DNA of 64,000 nucleotides from Pseudocercospora fijiensis CIRAD86 (lineage: Eukaryota > Ascomycota > Dothideomycetes > Mycosphaerellales > Mycosphaerellaceae): the NCBI RefSeq assembly GCF_000340215.1, contig NW_006921538.1:3846936-3910935 (forward strand), in the 5' to 3' direction. The notes below the pieces were generated by a model. The model worked only from the letters and a program-made list of their open reading frames with translations, was not told where the DNA came from and did not search any database. This document shows positions 22,622 through 33,361 of the stretch, piece after piece. Position numbers and translations under genes: made by a program. Position 1 is the first letter of the stretch, and each line of letters starts with the position of its first letter.

Positions 22622-23704
22622 GATGTCGAGTGGAGTCGCTGGTTGGGGAGACGGAGAGTTGGGGCGACGCGGGTTGAAGGGAGGTTGTGCTGCGAGGATG
22701 TGCGGTGATGGAATTGGGAGGTGAGTGTGTTTGAGGAAGGCCGATGGTTGAAGAGGAGGAAGTAGAGTGTTTTGTACGTGACGATTTCAGGCGCAGAAAT
22801 GTTTATGAGAGTCACTGTGCTGGCTGTTCACCTTCGTTCACGCCAAGACTTGCCAAGACTCACAGGGGCTGAAAGTCCAGCTCCCAATACTGGCAAAACT
22901 CCATCTGGTTGCCGTTGGATGCAGATTTCTCGGCGCTGGGGACGGTGCGGCGTATATAGTGTGAAGAGAGTGGTTTAGATAGAAGTAGAGACTTTGAGAA
23001 AGGTTCAAATGATAGAGCTGCATTTCAAGATGGCTTGGCATGACAAGTCTGGAGTTGAAGGAGATAGATCGGAATGGAGCAAATGCATAACCGCATTTGA
23101 GAGATCTTCTGATGCGATCTTCCCCTCCGCCAGCAGATATTGGCTCGTCACCTCCAACCATGCATGCACATTTGAACGGCACGCCTGAGCCTGAGCCTCG
23201 CATTCCGCAATCAAGTAGATCTGGCGGCCGTCGACGCAAATTCGCAGGCATGAACGATAGCGGACTACCTCTCCTTATTCTTGATGTCTCCGTACAGAGC
23301 TGGTGTTCAACTTGGGCAAGAGTCGCCATCGAGATAATGTTCGTGGCCGTCCTGGCAAGTCTTGTCCCCTGACTCACAGCACCAAGGAAGAAATCGCCCT
23401 GATTTCGACAGGAAGGCTGCTAAGATCGCCGAGTTGAAGGCTCAGCTCGAGCAGCCCTGGACGACCGACATCATGGAAGTCTGTTGAGAAAAGTAAAGTA
23501 GAAGAAGCTGCATCTGGGCGCAAAGCAAGTTCGACGCGTTCTGCTACATTATCACTTGATGTCGTGATTTGAGCCCTGTGAGGGGCCGTAGTGTACCCTT
23601 GGGCTGTCTGATCATCAAGCGAGGGTCGTGACTGCAGTGAAAAGAAGTCGTATTCATTACTGCCACTGTCCCCCTAGACAGTTTCGAAGCATGATGCTGT
23701 TAGA
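22622..23704. other. No supported gene
   Basis: Short frames overlap on both strands. A plus-strand fragment near 23400-23487 (DRKAAKIAELKAQLEQPW, then stop) looks like a coding C-terminus with a short coiled coil. I could not connect it to an upstream exon with confidence, so it is recorded only as a possible relic. Confidence 0.35.
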
Positions 23705-24550
23705 ATGGCAATGAAATGTTGTGTTCTTCGTCAATTCGTGTTTCGTAATCGTTCAAAATCGCATCAGAGCACTGCTGCCGAGCTTCAGAATTTCTCAATG
23801 GCTCCAACGGTCATGCATAGCCGCCTCAAAGTGAGGTTTCTGCATGCATATCGCGTCAATTGGACTCTCACGACACTCACACACGCATCCTTCGACGACA
23901 GCAACGACACCACACTCACGAAAGCGACACCAACAGCAACAACAACAGCAACAGCAACAGCAACAGCAACAACAGCAGCAACAACAACAGAGATGGAGAG
24001 AGAGAGACTCACCATCGCCACCGACGGCTCCAGCTGGTCCGGAGATGCCGCTGGTTGCGCTTATGCCTTCCAGTGGTACGACGGCCATGGCACGCTGGAG
24101 ATCGTCGGGGCGATGCGAGCGCTCGCTCCTCTCGCACGAGCAGAATTTGCTGAGCTCGCCGGCCTCGAGCTGGCTTTTGAACACTTGCTGGACGACTTGG
24201 AGATCAGCAATGTGAGACGTGAAGTCAATCACATCGACATCGTGAGCGACTGCCTCAATGCAGTCAACAAGATCCTTGCTGTGCGGAGCGGAGCCAGCGG
24301 GTACGAAGGAACGCGGGTGAAGAGGGTGGTGATGATGGCGGAGCGGGTGGAGGCGGAGTATGGCATCGCGGTGAGCTTTCGGTGGATGAGGCGTAATACC
24401 CTCCCCGAACAGCAAGAGGCCGACGAGTGGGCCAACGAGGGCAGTTCGCTGTCGTGGGGACAGCGACTGATGAGGGAAGAGACCATCACGGAGGCCAGAC
24501 CATCACGCGAGCCAGACCTTCGTGATTGGGTACCGGTACCAAACCGATGA
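23705..24550 (+). CDS. RNase H-like fold protein
   Basis: The frame from 23705 gives 281 aa. A shorter and perhaps better start is ATG 23993 (185 aa), immediately before the conserved domain. Counting from 23993, the catalytic-type acidic residues of an RNase H fold are visible: Asp11 in TIATDGSS, Glu51 or Glu54 in RAEFAELAGLELAF, Asp86 in DIVSDCLNAV, and Asp144 in EQQEADEWAN. Such domains cleave RNA in RNA/DNA hybrids, and in fungi they often occur as free-standing copies related to retroelement RNase H. Between the two starts lies an ACA/GCA codon run (about 23929-23990) encoding Thr/Ala in this frame and poly-Gln in another. I see no neighbouring element, so domestication is a guess. Confidence 0.58.
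   Translation: MAMKCCVLRQFVFRNRSKSHQSTAAELQNFSMAPTVMHSRLKVRFLHAYRVNWTLTTLTHASFDDSNDTTLTKATPTATTTATATATATTAATTTEMERERLTIATDGSSWSGDAAGCAYAFQWYDGHGTLEIVGAMRALAPLARAEFAELAGLELAFEHLLDDLEISNVRREVNHIDIVSDCLNAVNKILAVRSGASGYEGTRVKRVVMMAERVEAEYGIAVSFRWMRRNTLPEQQEADEWANEGSSLSWGQRLMREETITEARPSREPDLRDWVPVPNR
23929..23990 (+). repeat. CAA/CAG trinucleotide microsatellite
   Basis: An uninterrupted run of CAA and CAG triplets. In the frame of the RNase H-like protein it reads Thr/Ala; one base off it reads poly-Gln. Its presence before the conserved domain supports the downstream start at 23993. Confidence 0.9.
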
Positions 24551-26482
24551 CACGTCACCCACAGAGGTGTGCTCAAGTCCTGGGGCGTGCCAGGCAACTT
24601 CTGCGAGACAGGCCTTTGCGAAGGCTAGGGGACTCAAAGGCCGACTTCAACCTCCACGCGGTGGTCCCTGGGCACCTCTTCGGAGGTGGCTAACTGGAGC
24701 GGTGAGAGATCTGGTGAGATCGATGGCGGTGAAGTTGCAAGACTTCTTAACCGTGACGATGTGGTTCGCAGCACATCAGGTGGCAGAGCAAATCAACTCC
24801 ACCGACAAGCGTCCTTCACGCAAGTCAACTCCGCCGACAAGCGTAGTTCGCGCAAATCGACGACAAATCAGCTACACACGATGGCTTCCACGATGGAGAG
24901 CGACATCGTTACGAGTGTTGTTGCTCGTCAAAGATTCGGTTGTCTTCCACCAACCGCCTCTCTCAATCAGTACACTCCAAGCAATCGACCAACAATCCGC
25001 CATGATACAGAATCCGATCAGCCGCGGAGAATGCTCCCACAAGGTCCAATTCTTACTCGCCATTCACCTGATTGATTGGTCGCAATCGACTGTCCAACTC
25101 CTCCAAGAAGCGAACTTATCGCAACTCAACGAGAATACAGCTCTCCACATCCCTACTTCATGCAGTGAAACACAGGACTGTGAGCTTACGGTGCTCTTGT
25201 CGTTGTCACCCTGATCCCAACGAGCGAGCTGTGTTGACCATAACGCTCCAAACGGTCGACTCAGAATGCAATTGTGCAACATCAGAGCAGTCGAAGAGTG
25301 TACGACCCAGGCTTTGATATGCATCGCCTATCTGCCGGGTCGATTGACGGCAACTTCACCAAAATCCGTCGACAATTTCGGCCCCGGCTCCTGTTGCTGG
25401 TCCTCCTCTTGCGGCGGAAGCCGATCCAACGTGGCCTATGGCGTCCCATAGCCTTGCGGAGCAAGCTAAGATAGCTCGCCAAGAGAAGAACGCTAATCGC
25501 CTACCGGAGATGCCTCAAGATTTCTATGCGACGACTGGCATGGATGGTATAGACTACCGTACCGGCAAACCAACTCCGCCAAAATCCGTCAACAAACGTT
25601 GTGCAACCGACCAAACGGCAATTCAGCAATCCATGGTTACATCGCAAAACAACAACAGCGTCATGTGTGTCAGACTCTGCTGTATCAATGCTGAGCACAC
25701 TCTCTCGACATCAACGCCCCGCGCAGTCGGCCGTTGATCCAGATCTCTGTAATCGCAGATCGGTCAAGGAGCGTTGTGCCCTATGACTCGGAGGCGACAT
25801 ACTACCTATCACGCAGTGTGTGGATCCCACTCCGCTCACAACAATCGTCGAAGGAGCCTGGCAATTATCTCGCAGCATACGTCGCCTCATCGACCAACGA
25901 AGCCGTGGTGGTTCATCGAGACTTCTTCAGCTTAGCTTCCTCTCCCATCAGCAAAACTCCGCCGGGGGACAATGTCAATGCAATTCAACGGAAATGAAGC
26001 AGCTATCGATGATCAGGCGGCTGGCGAGCAAGACTTGTACAAGAGGTGAGAGTCGTTTATCTCGACGGCATGATCGGTGCTTTTACTTGGAAACTGATTT
26101 GGGGTTGAGCCAAGAACTGTGGAACAGTTTCGATCCGCAAAGCTTGGCGCAGCCTTATTCTGCCCCAATCACGAGCACAAAATTTGGCCGGATTCGCGGG
26201 CCGCGAGTTTCTCTACACTCCAGCAGCTCTCAAATGGGACGTTGGACGATGAAGAAATGGGCTGACAAGATGCTATTGCGGTGCGCCGATGCGCGTGAGG
26301 ACGTCCCAGCCCGACTAGCGACCAGCTGGTGGAAAGACATGGTAAGCAGATATCCATTTGCCAGGATCAAAACGTCGAAGTCGGAAAGCTCTCCACAATA
26401 TCCAACTGAAGACAACACGAATCTTCAGTCCCTAAATTTCACTCCTCCAAAATTGCAAACACTCATTCATCCTTCCCATACC
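24551..26482. other. Gene-free stretch with short degenerate repeats
   Basis: A roughly 31-nt unit is repeated in tandem at 24791-24821 and 24822-24853. The motif ccaaaatccgtc(g/a)acaa recurs near 25359 and 25580. Open frames across this stretch (for example 24522-25214 and the 5' extension 25820-26482 of the next gene) are low-complexity and unsupported. The region may be a decayed repeat or a gene relic. Confidence 0.4.
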
Positions 26483-28138
26483 ATGCGAATACCACTCCTG
26501 CTAGCGGCCATAGCCGCCTACATCGCGACACACACATCAGCTCAGGCCGGTCCAAGAAGACGATGGGAGGAGGACACCCGGCCAGCCCAGCCTCTCGATG
26601 AGGCCAAGCTCCGACGCTCGACATCCTCTTCCAACTTCACGTGGAGCGCCTGCCCTGGGATCCCAACGGGCATGGAACTGCTCACCCTCAAGTGCGCGAA
26701 CCTCACCGTTCCCGTGAGCGACGACGATAAAAAGATCGTCCCTCGCCATCACGACGACATGCTGATACCCATGATGAAAGTCACCCCTGGAATTCCCAAA
26801 CGCACAATTTTCTACAGCCCTGGCGGGCTGGGGATGGACTGGGTCAGCGATCAGTTCAACAAGACCGATTATCAAAGATTGGTGGGTTTGTTCGGAAGAC
26901 GGACGGAGATCATCGTTGTGGGCAGGAGAGGTGCGAATTGGATGACTTGTCTGCCGGAGAATACCCATCTGCGACTCGACGAGACGCCGGGGAAGAAGAT
27001 GTTTGCGGACGAAAATGTGGAGAAGGCGTTGCAGAACATGTGGAAGAAGGGCGAAGACTATACGTCGGGATGTGGTGATTTTCACCGCAAGAAGTATAGT
27101 CTCCCGTACCTTGGGACGAAGTGGGCGGCGAAAGACTTGGATCTCGCGAGGGAGAAACTGGGATTTGAGAAGATTTCGTTTTTTGGAGAGTCGATGGGAG
27201 GCACGATTCTGGGAATCGAGTATGCGAGGATGTATCCAGATCGGGTGGAACGAATGGCTTTGGATGGAGTGGCGCCGTACTCCTGGTACAGTCAAGATCA
27301 CGAACCCGAAGAGATCGCCGCCGCCGCAGGATTCTGGGACAAGCTCTGGGCCGCCTGTCACAACGCCGGTCCTAAGAAATGCGGTTTCTACTGCGACGAC
27401 ATCGAAGACATCCGCAAAGCTTTCTTCAGCATCGGGCCCCGCCTTCAACGCGAGAGATATCTCCTCGAAATCCACGGCTACGACAACGAGGAACACGTTG
27501 GTCCCATCTCAGCCGTTTTCGACGAGCAGATGTGGCTCCAGTACGTCTTGAAGAGTTTAGGTGTCAAAGTCGCCCGGAAAAGCGTCATGAACGTCGCCTC
27601 GGCCATCTATCAGAACGCGTGGAGAGGTCTCGCCAGCGACCCGGACCAGGACCCCCCGAAATGGAATCCGCCCGAAGCAGCATACTTCCTCGCAGCTATC
27701 GATCAAGGCGGATTGCAGAACAAGCCTACCACCGAGGAAATCCGTCACCGCTTCTTCCCTGAATTCATGGACATATTCGAACTCGGCCCCGACTGGTCCA
27801 CCTTCCTCCACGCCGCGGCCATGAACTTCACCTCCATCGATCCTCCCCACGAATACGACGTGAACGTCCGCGCTCCCCCGATCTTATTCATTGGTAACAC
27901 GGGTGATACCAGGACTCCGCTTTGTAATGCTAGGAATTGGCAGGAGAGGGAGTTTCCGAATGGGAGGCTTCTCACGATTGATGGCATTGGACATGGACTT
28001 CAGGGTGCGGATCTGGAGGGGAAATGTGCGAAGAAGTACGTGAGGAAGTATTTTTGGACGGGGGTTTTGCCGCCTGAGGGGACGGTTTGTGAGGGGGTGC
28101 AGTTTCCGGAGTTTACGAATCAGTGGGAGCGGGCGTAG
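26483..28138 (+). CDS. Secreted alpha/beta hydrolase, tripeptidyl-aminopeptidase-like (peptidase family S33)
   Basis: A single exon of 551 aa. ATG 26483 is chosen because it opens a clear signal peptide (MRIPLLLAAIAAYIATHTSA, cleaved before Gln21). The frame is open another 660 nt upstream, but that part is low in coding character. The catalytic triad is visible: Ser237 in GESMGG, Asp475 in GNTGDTRTP and His504 in GIGHGL, with the C-terminal TAP-like domain typical of fungal secreted tripeptidyl aminopeptidases and proline iminopeptidase relatives. A PGGLGMDW block near residue 113 fits the oxyanion-hole HGGPG-type position. Several N-glycosylation sequons and paired cysteines suit an extracellular enzyme releasing short peptides or hydrolysing esters. 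The substrate is not decidable. Confidence 0.85.
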   Translation: MRIPLLLAAIAAYIATHTSAQAGPRRRWEEDTRPAQPLDEAKLRRSTSSSNFTWSACPGIPTGMELLTLKCANLTVPVSDDDKKIVPRHHDDMLIPMMKVTPGIPKRTIFYSPGGLGMDWVSDQFNKTDYQRLVGLFGRRTEIIVVGRRGANWMTCLPENTHLRLDETPGKKMFADENVEKALQNMWKKGEDYTSGCGDFHRKKYSLPYLGTKWAAKDLDLAREKLGFEKISFFGESMGGTILGIEYARMYPDRVERMALDGVAPYSWYSQDHEPEEIAAAAGFWDKLWAACHNAGPKKCGFYCDDIEDIRKAFFSIGPRLQRERYLLEIHGYDNEEHVGPISAVFDEQMWLQYVLKSLGVKVARKSVMNVASAIYQNAWRGLASDPDQDPPKWNPPEAAYFLAAIDQGGLQNKPTTEEIRHRFFPEFMDIFELGPDWSTFLHAAAMNFTSIDPPHEYDVNVRAPPILFIGNTGDTRTPLCNARNWQEREFPNGRLLTIDGIGHGLQGADLEGKCAKKYVRKYFWTGVLPPEGTVCEGVQFPEFTNQWERA

Positions 28139-28922
28139 GGGTGGTGGTGTCTTTCTACCTCGTTGGGTCCTCGGGATTATTGTTGTTGTGAATTATGATA
28201 AATTTCGGCACGATCTTGACTTTCTTCGTGGATTTCATACAATTGCAGCTGTGCTACAAATCATCGGCTACAAAGAGGTCTTCTCAATACCCTGCACACG
28301 CAAAATGATGACGAGAAAGAGGAATGTGGTCGGCACTGAAACGCGTGTCATCAGGAAGCTCAGCTCTAGCATAGAAAGGACCACTGCCTCAGTCGAATTG
28401 CCACTACCTTCTCAGCTTCATAAGGTATATCCAGCCAGACACGAATCAATCTCATTGCTCATGCAGCCTGCATTATCAAATCTCTTGCTCCATCACGCCC
28501 ACATCCCAGTTGTCATTTTCCTCTCGCTTCATCAATAACTCGCTTCTTCCGACATGCTATCCTTCCAGTACCGATGACAGGAGTGATCACTTCCATGGCG
28601 AATCCAGATCTGCTCCAGGCCCTTCTCCCTGCTCATTATCATCCTAGCATTCTCGTGGTCACCTAAAACGAAGCGCTTTGCAGTATCTCATGAAACCTTT
28701 GCGGAGATGCTGCGTCGGCAGGTGAGTTCTGGATTTACGATGGAGGCTTCTTCGACAATGTCCAGCCCCGAGCTGCCGTTGCTTGGCAGGTAGAGTGCTT
28801 GCCGAGAAGTGTTGAGGCGTGGAACGTTCTGAACATTTGCTGAAGCCGTGTCCGTGGCAGACACCTCGGTGGATCGGTCTCTTGGATCTTCGTAAGCTGG
28901 CTTCCTTGTTAGATTCTGTGTT
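28139..28922. other. Gene-free stretch after the hydrolase
   Basis: This is the 3' flank of the hydrolase gene. Open frames are short and without features. I see no repeat or RNA gene. Confidence 0.45.
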
Positions 28923-29246
28923 GTGTCTTTCGGCCATCAAGCTTCCGTCTCGAGTCTGCCTGTCAAAGTCCTCTGCCAAGTCTTCCTCGATATCGAGATA
29001 CTCACTGCCATCGTTGGTCACGTCAGCAAGGCTTGTGACGACGTCGCTAGGGTCTTTCTCCTCGAATGCGATCTGGGGAAGTCTCTGCGTCCTGGATTGT
29101 GGCTTCTTCTTACCCCCTTCAATAAGCGGTATCTCTCACTCCGAGAGTGGTTATGGCGACACCCGCTGTCACCACATCTCCGCTCGAGCCAGTCCTCCGT
29201 CTCGCAGATCGACGCCGTGAAATTACCGGTGGGTGTCGCGGTCTGA
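28923..29246 (+). pseudogene. Possible F-box-like coding relic
   Basis: This frame (about 107 codons) has strongly coding-like third positions (many ctc, gtc, atc, gac). Its N-terminal part, SLPVKVLCQVFLDIEILTAI followed by VSKACDDVARVFL, resembles an F-box. No ATG is present in frame after the upstream stop at 28893, and I found no convincing upstream exon. It may be an exon with a missed acceptor or a truncated family member. Confidence is low. Confidence 0.3.
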
Positions 29247-31522
29247 CGTTTCGTGGAGAGTTTTGCAACCGTAATGCCGCCGAAGTGTCAGGATCTGTGG
29301 CGACTCCCTACTTCTCAACCTTTGCATTGTTCTCTCGACCGGCTTTGTTCCCTGTCGGCCTCTAGTAGCTATGCTCAGTCGCGTCTAGGATGGTGTTAGG
29401 CTCTACCCAGCTATGCCACCCAGACTTTGCGAAGCTGCTCTTATCGTCGATCAGCAGGGGCGGCCCAGCTCATACAGCAGATTCCGCTTTCTGCCGCGTA
29501 TTTTTGTAGTCGCTTCGTTTTTCCAATTCGAATAAGACAGGAAATGGGGCTGGCGAGATGGTGCTAAGGGGAGTAAAGCAAGTCCGACGAGTGTGTTGTG
29601 TTCTGTTACAATGTGCAGGGGCGAGAAGCCTGCAAGGGTCCGCAGCCGTCAGGGCGCGTCAACGCCAAGCTTTCATATGCCTTGCAGCGGACTCGACTCA
29701 ACCTGTGCACCGTGATCCTCAGACGTCCAGTCTCACTTTTGCGAGTGCGGTGTGCTGAAGCCATGGACTTGATTGACTGGGCGCGCTGTGCCATCTCGAG
29801 CCATTTGCGTGATTTTGCAGAGGCAGAAAAAGATTCAGGGCGGCCAACCACACCCCATCATCCCGTTACAACGACACGGAGAGCATCCAGGAACTGATTG
29901 GAAAGGACAAACTGACCTCTCACGCGAAGAAGAGTATGTGGCCGACAATCATCTTAACGAAAACATGCGCAAGTACAATGACAAATACCTGTCTCCAGCA
30001 CTGACCCACTTCCTGAATACTATCCACGCACAATTGCAGCTTGGAAATAACACCCATGCCAATGCAAAGGAGCACCGCGACGCCTCAAGCAAGCCTGCAT
30101 TGGAGATACGAGGTTTTAGCTTGACTATGGCCTCATCTTGGCTTGTACGGGCGACGAGGCCGTGAGGACATATGGCCTGACAAAGGAAAAGGCTATGCGA
30201 GCCGTTCAGATCAGATCCAGCGACTGCTAGGTCAATCAGCTGCCTAAGCCAACTTCGGCCGTGACGAGCTTTCTGAGCCACTCCTCAAGCGACTGCGACG
30301 TTGAATTTCCCCTGCTCTTTCCATTGGCCATCTGTGCCCTCTCGTCGTTTTCAAAGTGACTGGAAGGGGCAGTGTCCTGAGAGCGCCAGGCAGGTAATAT
30401 GTTATAGATACTGACTCCATCATCACCCGAGCTGAATGAGCTTCAGTAGACTCTGAAGGATGATCCACATCGGCCTTGACCGCATGCAAGAGTGGCTCCA
30501 GACATCTGGATCCACGAAGACGATCTCCACCGAAGCTGCATATAGTCTTGCATCAGAAACTCTGCAGGTGCTGCTGAATCTTGCACTACGCGCTTCACGA
30601 GGTCCAACTCGGCCGAGCACTATTCAGTACGCTTTCACAGTCGAGAAAGATGCAGGAGAGCTTCCGAAGCTTTAAAATATGCCCGGAGCAAAGTCCTTCA
30701 CGGCATGCACAAGATCATCCTGATTGAGAGACAAGCTTGATTCCTCAATCACGACTTCAAGACCATCTTGGCTAGGTACTCGAAGAAAACTTGGTAACTA
30801 CCGTTTCCCGCTCAGCTCTCCTTACATTGCAATGCCGCTCCACGTGTATGAAGAAAAGCAGTGAGAGACTAGAAGCCTCCGAGAAATTTTTCTAGGCATG
30901 CTTTTAGGACAATTCACCGAAGTCTTGCTTCAGAGGTTACTTCAATGCTTCTCTATGGTTCCAACTATAGTAGATATGGTTCGAAACCCGTGAATTTGTT
31001 TGCCGAGGATTTCTGTGCAATTGAAGCATGAAAGGCCAAAGCTTGTCCAATTTACCGAGAGAGAATGATCTTGCCATAGCTTAGGGTCTGAGATCAAGTT
31101 CAACCAGCTCTGCGTATGGACTCTGAGCAGAGCTTCTGCTGACTCCGATCGAGGGGCGTTTATCACTTCGCCCATCTCTACAGGTTCTCGATTGGCATCT
31201 TATTGCCCTAACGTTTTAGCTGGATGAGCCTCTAACAGTATGATACGCCGTGCCACCTACTCCAGCATTAGCCTCCCAAAGCCATTCTTTGGTGTTGAAG
31301 CTGTCCACAGCTAGATGTGGAGTGCTATCAAAGATACCAATTTCGAGGAGATCAGCCACCGCGAGGACTCGAGAATCTGCATGTGAGACTGGACACTACT
31401 TGCGAGACTGGATCACGGCTCTGGACCCTGAGTGAACAGGTCGACTGGCAGACGCGTGTTTGATTGGACGCACAGACCTCGTCTTTGCATGTGATTGCGC
31501 CTAGCAACCGACTGTCGGCCCC
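29247..31522. other. Gene-free stretch
   Basis: About 2.3 kb with only short frames on both strands and no domain, signal peptide, repeat or RNA gene that I can support. The right end is the promoter of the gene at 31677. Confidence 0.45.
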
Positions 31523-31530
31523 TATATAAA
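31523..31530 (+). promoter_or_regulatory. Putative TATA box of the secreted protein gene at 31677
   Basis: TATATAAA stands 154 nt upstream of the ATG. It is followed by a pyrimidine-rich, CACC-containing leader of the kind seen before highly expressed fungal genes. Confidence 0.55.
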
Positions 31531-31676
31531 GCGTCGCCTTCTGCTTCAATCTTGACCTGTTTCTTCGACCTACATCCACACCACCGACCACCGCAAGCGC
31601 TTTCACCACCCACGATCCTGCCATACTCCTTACACTCACCCTTCCCATACTACACCCATCCGCAAGAAGAAGCAAC

Positions 31677-32644
31677 ATGCGCTTCAGCAAGATCGCAGCC
31701 GGCGGCTTCGCCATTGTCGCCTCAGCCGCTCCACAGGTATGATTCTGCGCCAGATGTACCTGTACTTCTTACAGACTGACAATCTCGCAGGCGACCTCTT
31801 CTGCCGTTCTCGACTCGACCGTCTCCGTTGTGGGACGTCCAGCCTCAGTGAGTATATTCCCGCACCCACGACATGTAATAGTAAGCTGACCGGTGTAGGC
31901 CGCTTCCACACCCGGCGGCATTGCCAAGTCCATCGCTGCACCAGACAGCTTCGTGCAGCAAGCTGAGGTAAACCACCTTCTCCTCCCCAACTCAAGTGCG
32001 CTCCACTAACAAATCTCCAGAAATACTCCCGCACCTCCGGCTCCGCCGCCATGTTCACGATGAAAGTGGACAGCGACGGCTTCACGCACATCGCCGACGA
32101 CGGCGTGATCCGCTCCTGGGCCGCCAACGGCACAGTGATCGACGCCGTCCGCCTCACGAACTCGCAACTCCTCGAACAAATCTCCAACGTCCCCGCCCAC
32201 CTCAAGCCCTTCGTCCCCCACCTCAAGAAGGTCTACGCGCACGTCGACGGCCACGACGTCCCGGAATCCCAACTCTACCATCCAACCCGCATCAACACGC
32301 CCACGGAATTCGGCGGCCCGACGGTCGATGAGCGTCGAGACCTCAAGCTCGACGCCGAAGCTAAGAAGTTGTGGGAGGATCTCAACATCACTACCGCCGA
32401 GGAGTCGGTCGAGGTTCTCCAAGCTGCGCAGTCTCTCAACCCGGCTGACGTTCTTCGTCGCCAGTCGCAGGATCCTCGATGGTGCATTGGTCGGATTTGC
32501 ACGCGGAGCTCGGCGTGTCAGTATTTGGGTTGTCTTGTCTGCCATGACTTCGACGTTATTCTTCTGTCCCGGAAGGTCTGCGCGGGCCCGATCATCCCGC
32601 CAAGCCGTGGCAGCGGCGGCGGTGAATTGCGTGGGTCTGCGTGA
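31677..32644 (+). CDS. Secreted protein of unknown function with a cysteine-rich C-terminus
   Basis: Four exons are supported by phase-0 GT-AG introns of 51-54 nt: 31677-31736, 31791-31847, 31899-31967 and 32021-32644, giving 269 aa. The first exon is a signal peptide (MRFSKIAAGGFAIVASA). Exons 2 and 3 encode short Ala/Ser-rich pieces. Exon 4 encodes a folded-looking domain (MFTMKVDSDGFTHIADDG to KKLWEDLNITTAEESVEVLQ) and ends in a tail with seven cysteines starting at DPRWCIGRICTRSSACQYLG, which resembles a small disulfide knot. No family is recognised. A TATA box at 31523 and three tiny 5' exons are typical of a secreted fungal gene. The last 20 residues may change if an unnoticed 3' intron exists. 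Confidence 0.7.
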
Positions 32645-33249
32645 AGTCAGGATCGGGGAGTTTGTGATGAGAAGATGAGAGGGTGGGTTTGTTTTTGTTT
32701 GATTTTTTTGCGATGGATGCTACAGTTGAATCACGGATCGGCGGAAGATGCTGAGATGAAGTGAGAGGGCGGCATGATACTACTACGATTACGAAAACGC
32801 AGGGATTTGCGTGGGCGAACGAGATAGCATACAGCGAATGGAAGAGTTTGCTTAACCCGATCCCTTCCGACTCTCACTGTTGTCCATGCTGCCCTCTGCG
32901 GTGTGCTGAGTCTGACATGCCTCTCGCACCGTGGAGAGTGTTTGAGTTGTGGTTTCGTGGTATTCGAACGACCCATTTGCGACCTCGATTCGTATCTCTG
33001 TTGGATTATAGGGCGTCTGTAACAACCAAATCTCTAGACCGACTGTGCCTCTGAAATGTCTGAATGCCAGCAGAATGCTTGTGGCAACGCACATCGTAGG
33101 TGGCGTCTTGTGGCGAGAAAGATGAAGTGAAGTCGGCTCGGGCCAGGTCAGGACGAATGGAGGAGCCCACGGCCGGCAAAGTCTCGGAGAATGATTTTCA
33201 GATGAACAAGCATTTCGTCGGCGCAAAAGATCGACAGAGGGGAAATACG
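32645..33249. other. Gene-free stretch before the Tc1-like transposon
   Basis: 3' flank of the secreted protein gene and ordinary-composition DNA up to the left inverted repeat at 33250. No supported frame. Confidence 0.5.
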
Positions 33250-33361
33250 CTTGCAAAAGGGCCCGGACTAATTTTAGCTGGGTTCAGCCCAACCTACCTC
33301 TATCTTCCTCCAACTATCCGACGCGACTATTATATGTTTATATACGCGTTTTTTGCATAGA

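Noticed and set aside
25820..26482. N-terminal extension of the hydrolase frame
   Set aside because: The extension is low-complexity and would bury the clear signal peptide starting at 26483.
26537..27496. 319-codon frame antisense to the S33-type hydrolase
   Set aside because: Lies wholly within a gene with an intact catalytic triad and has antisense-type composition.
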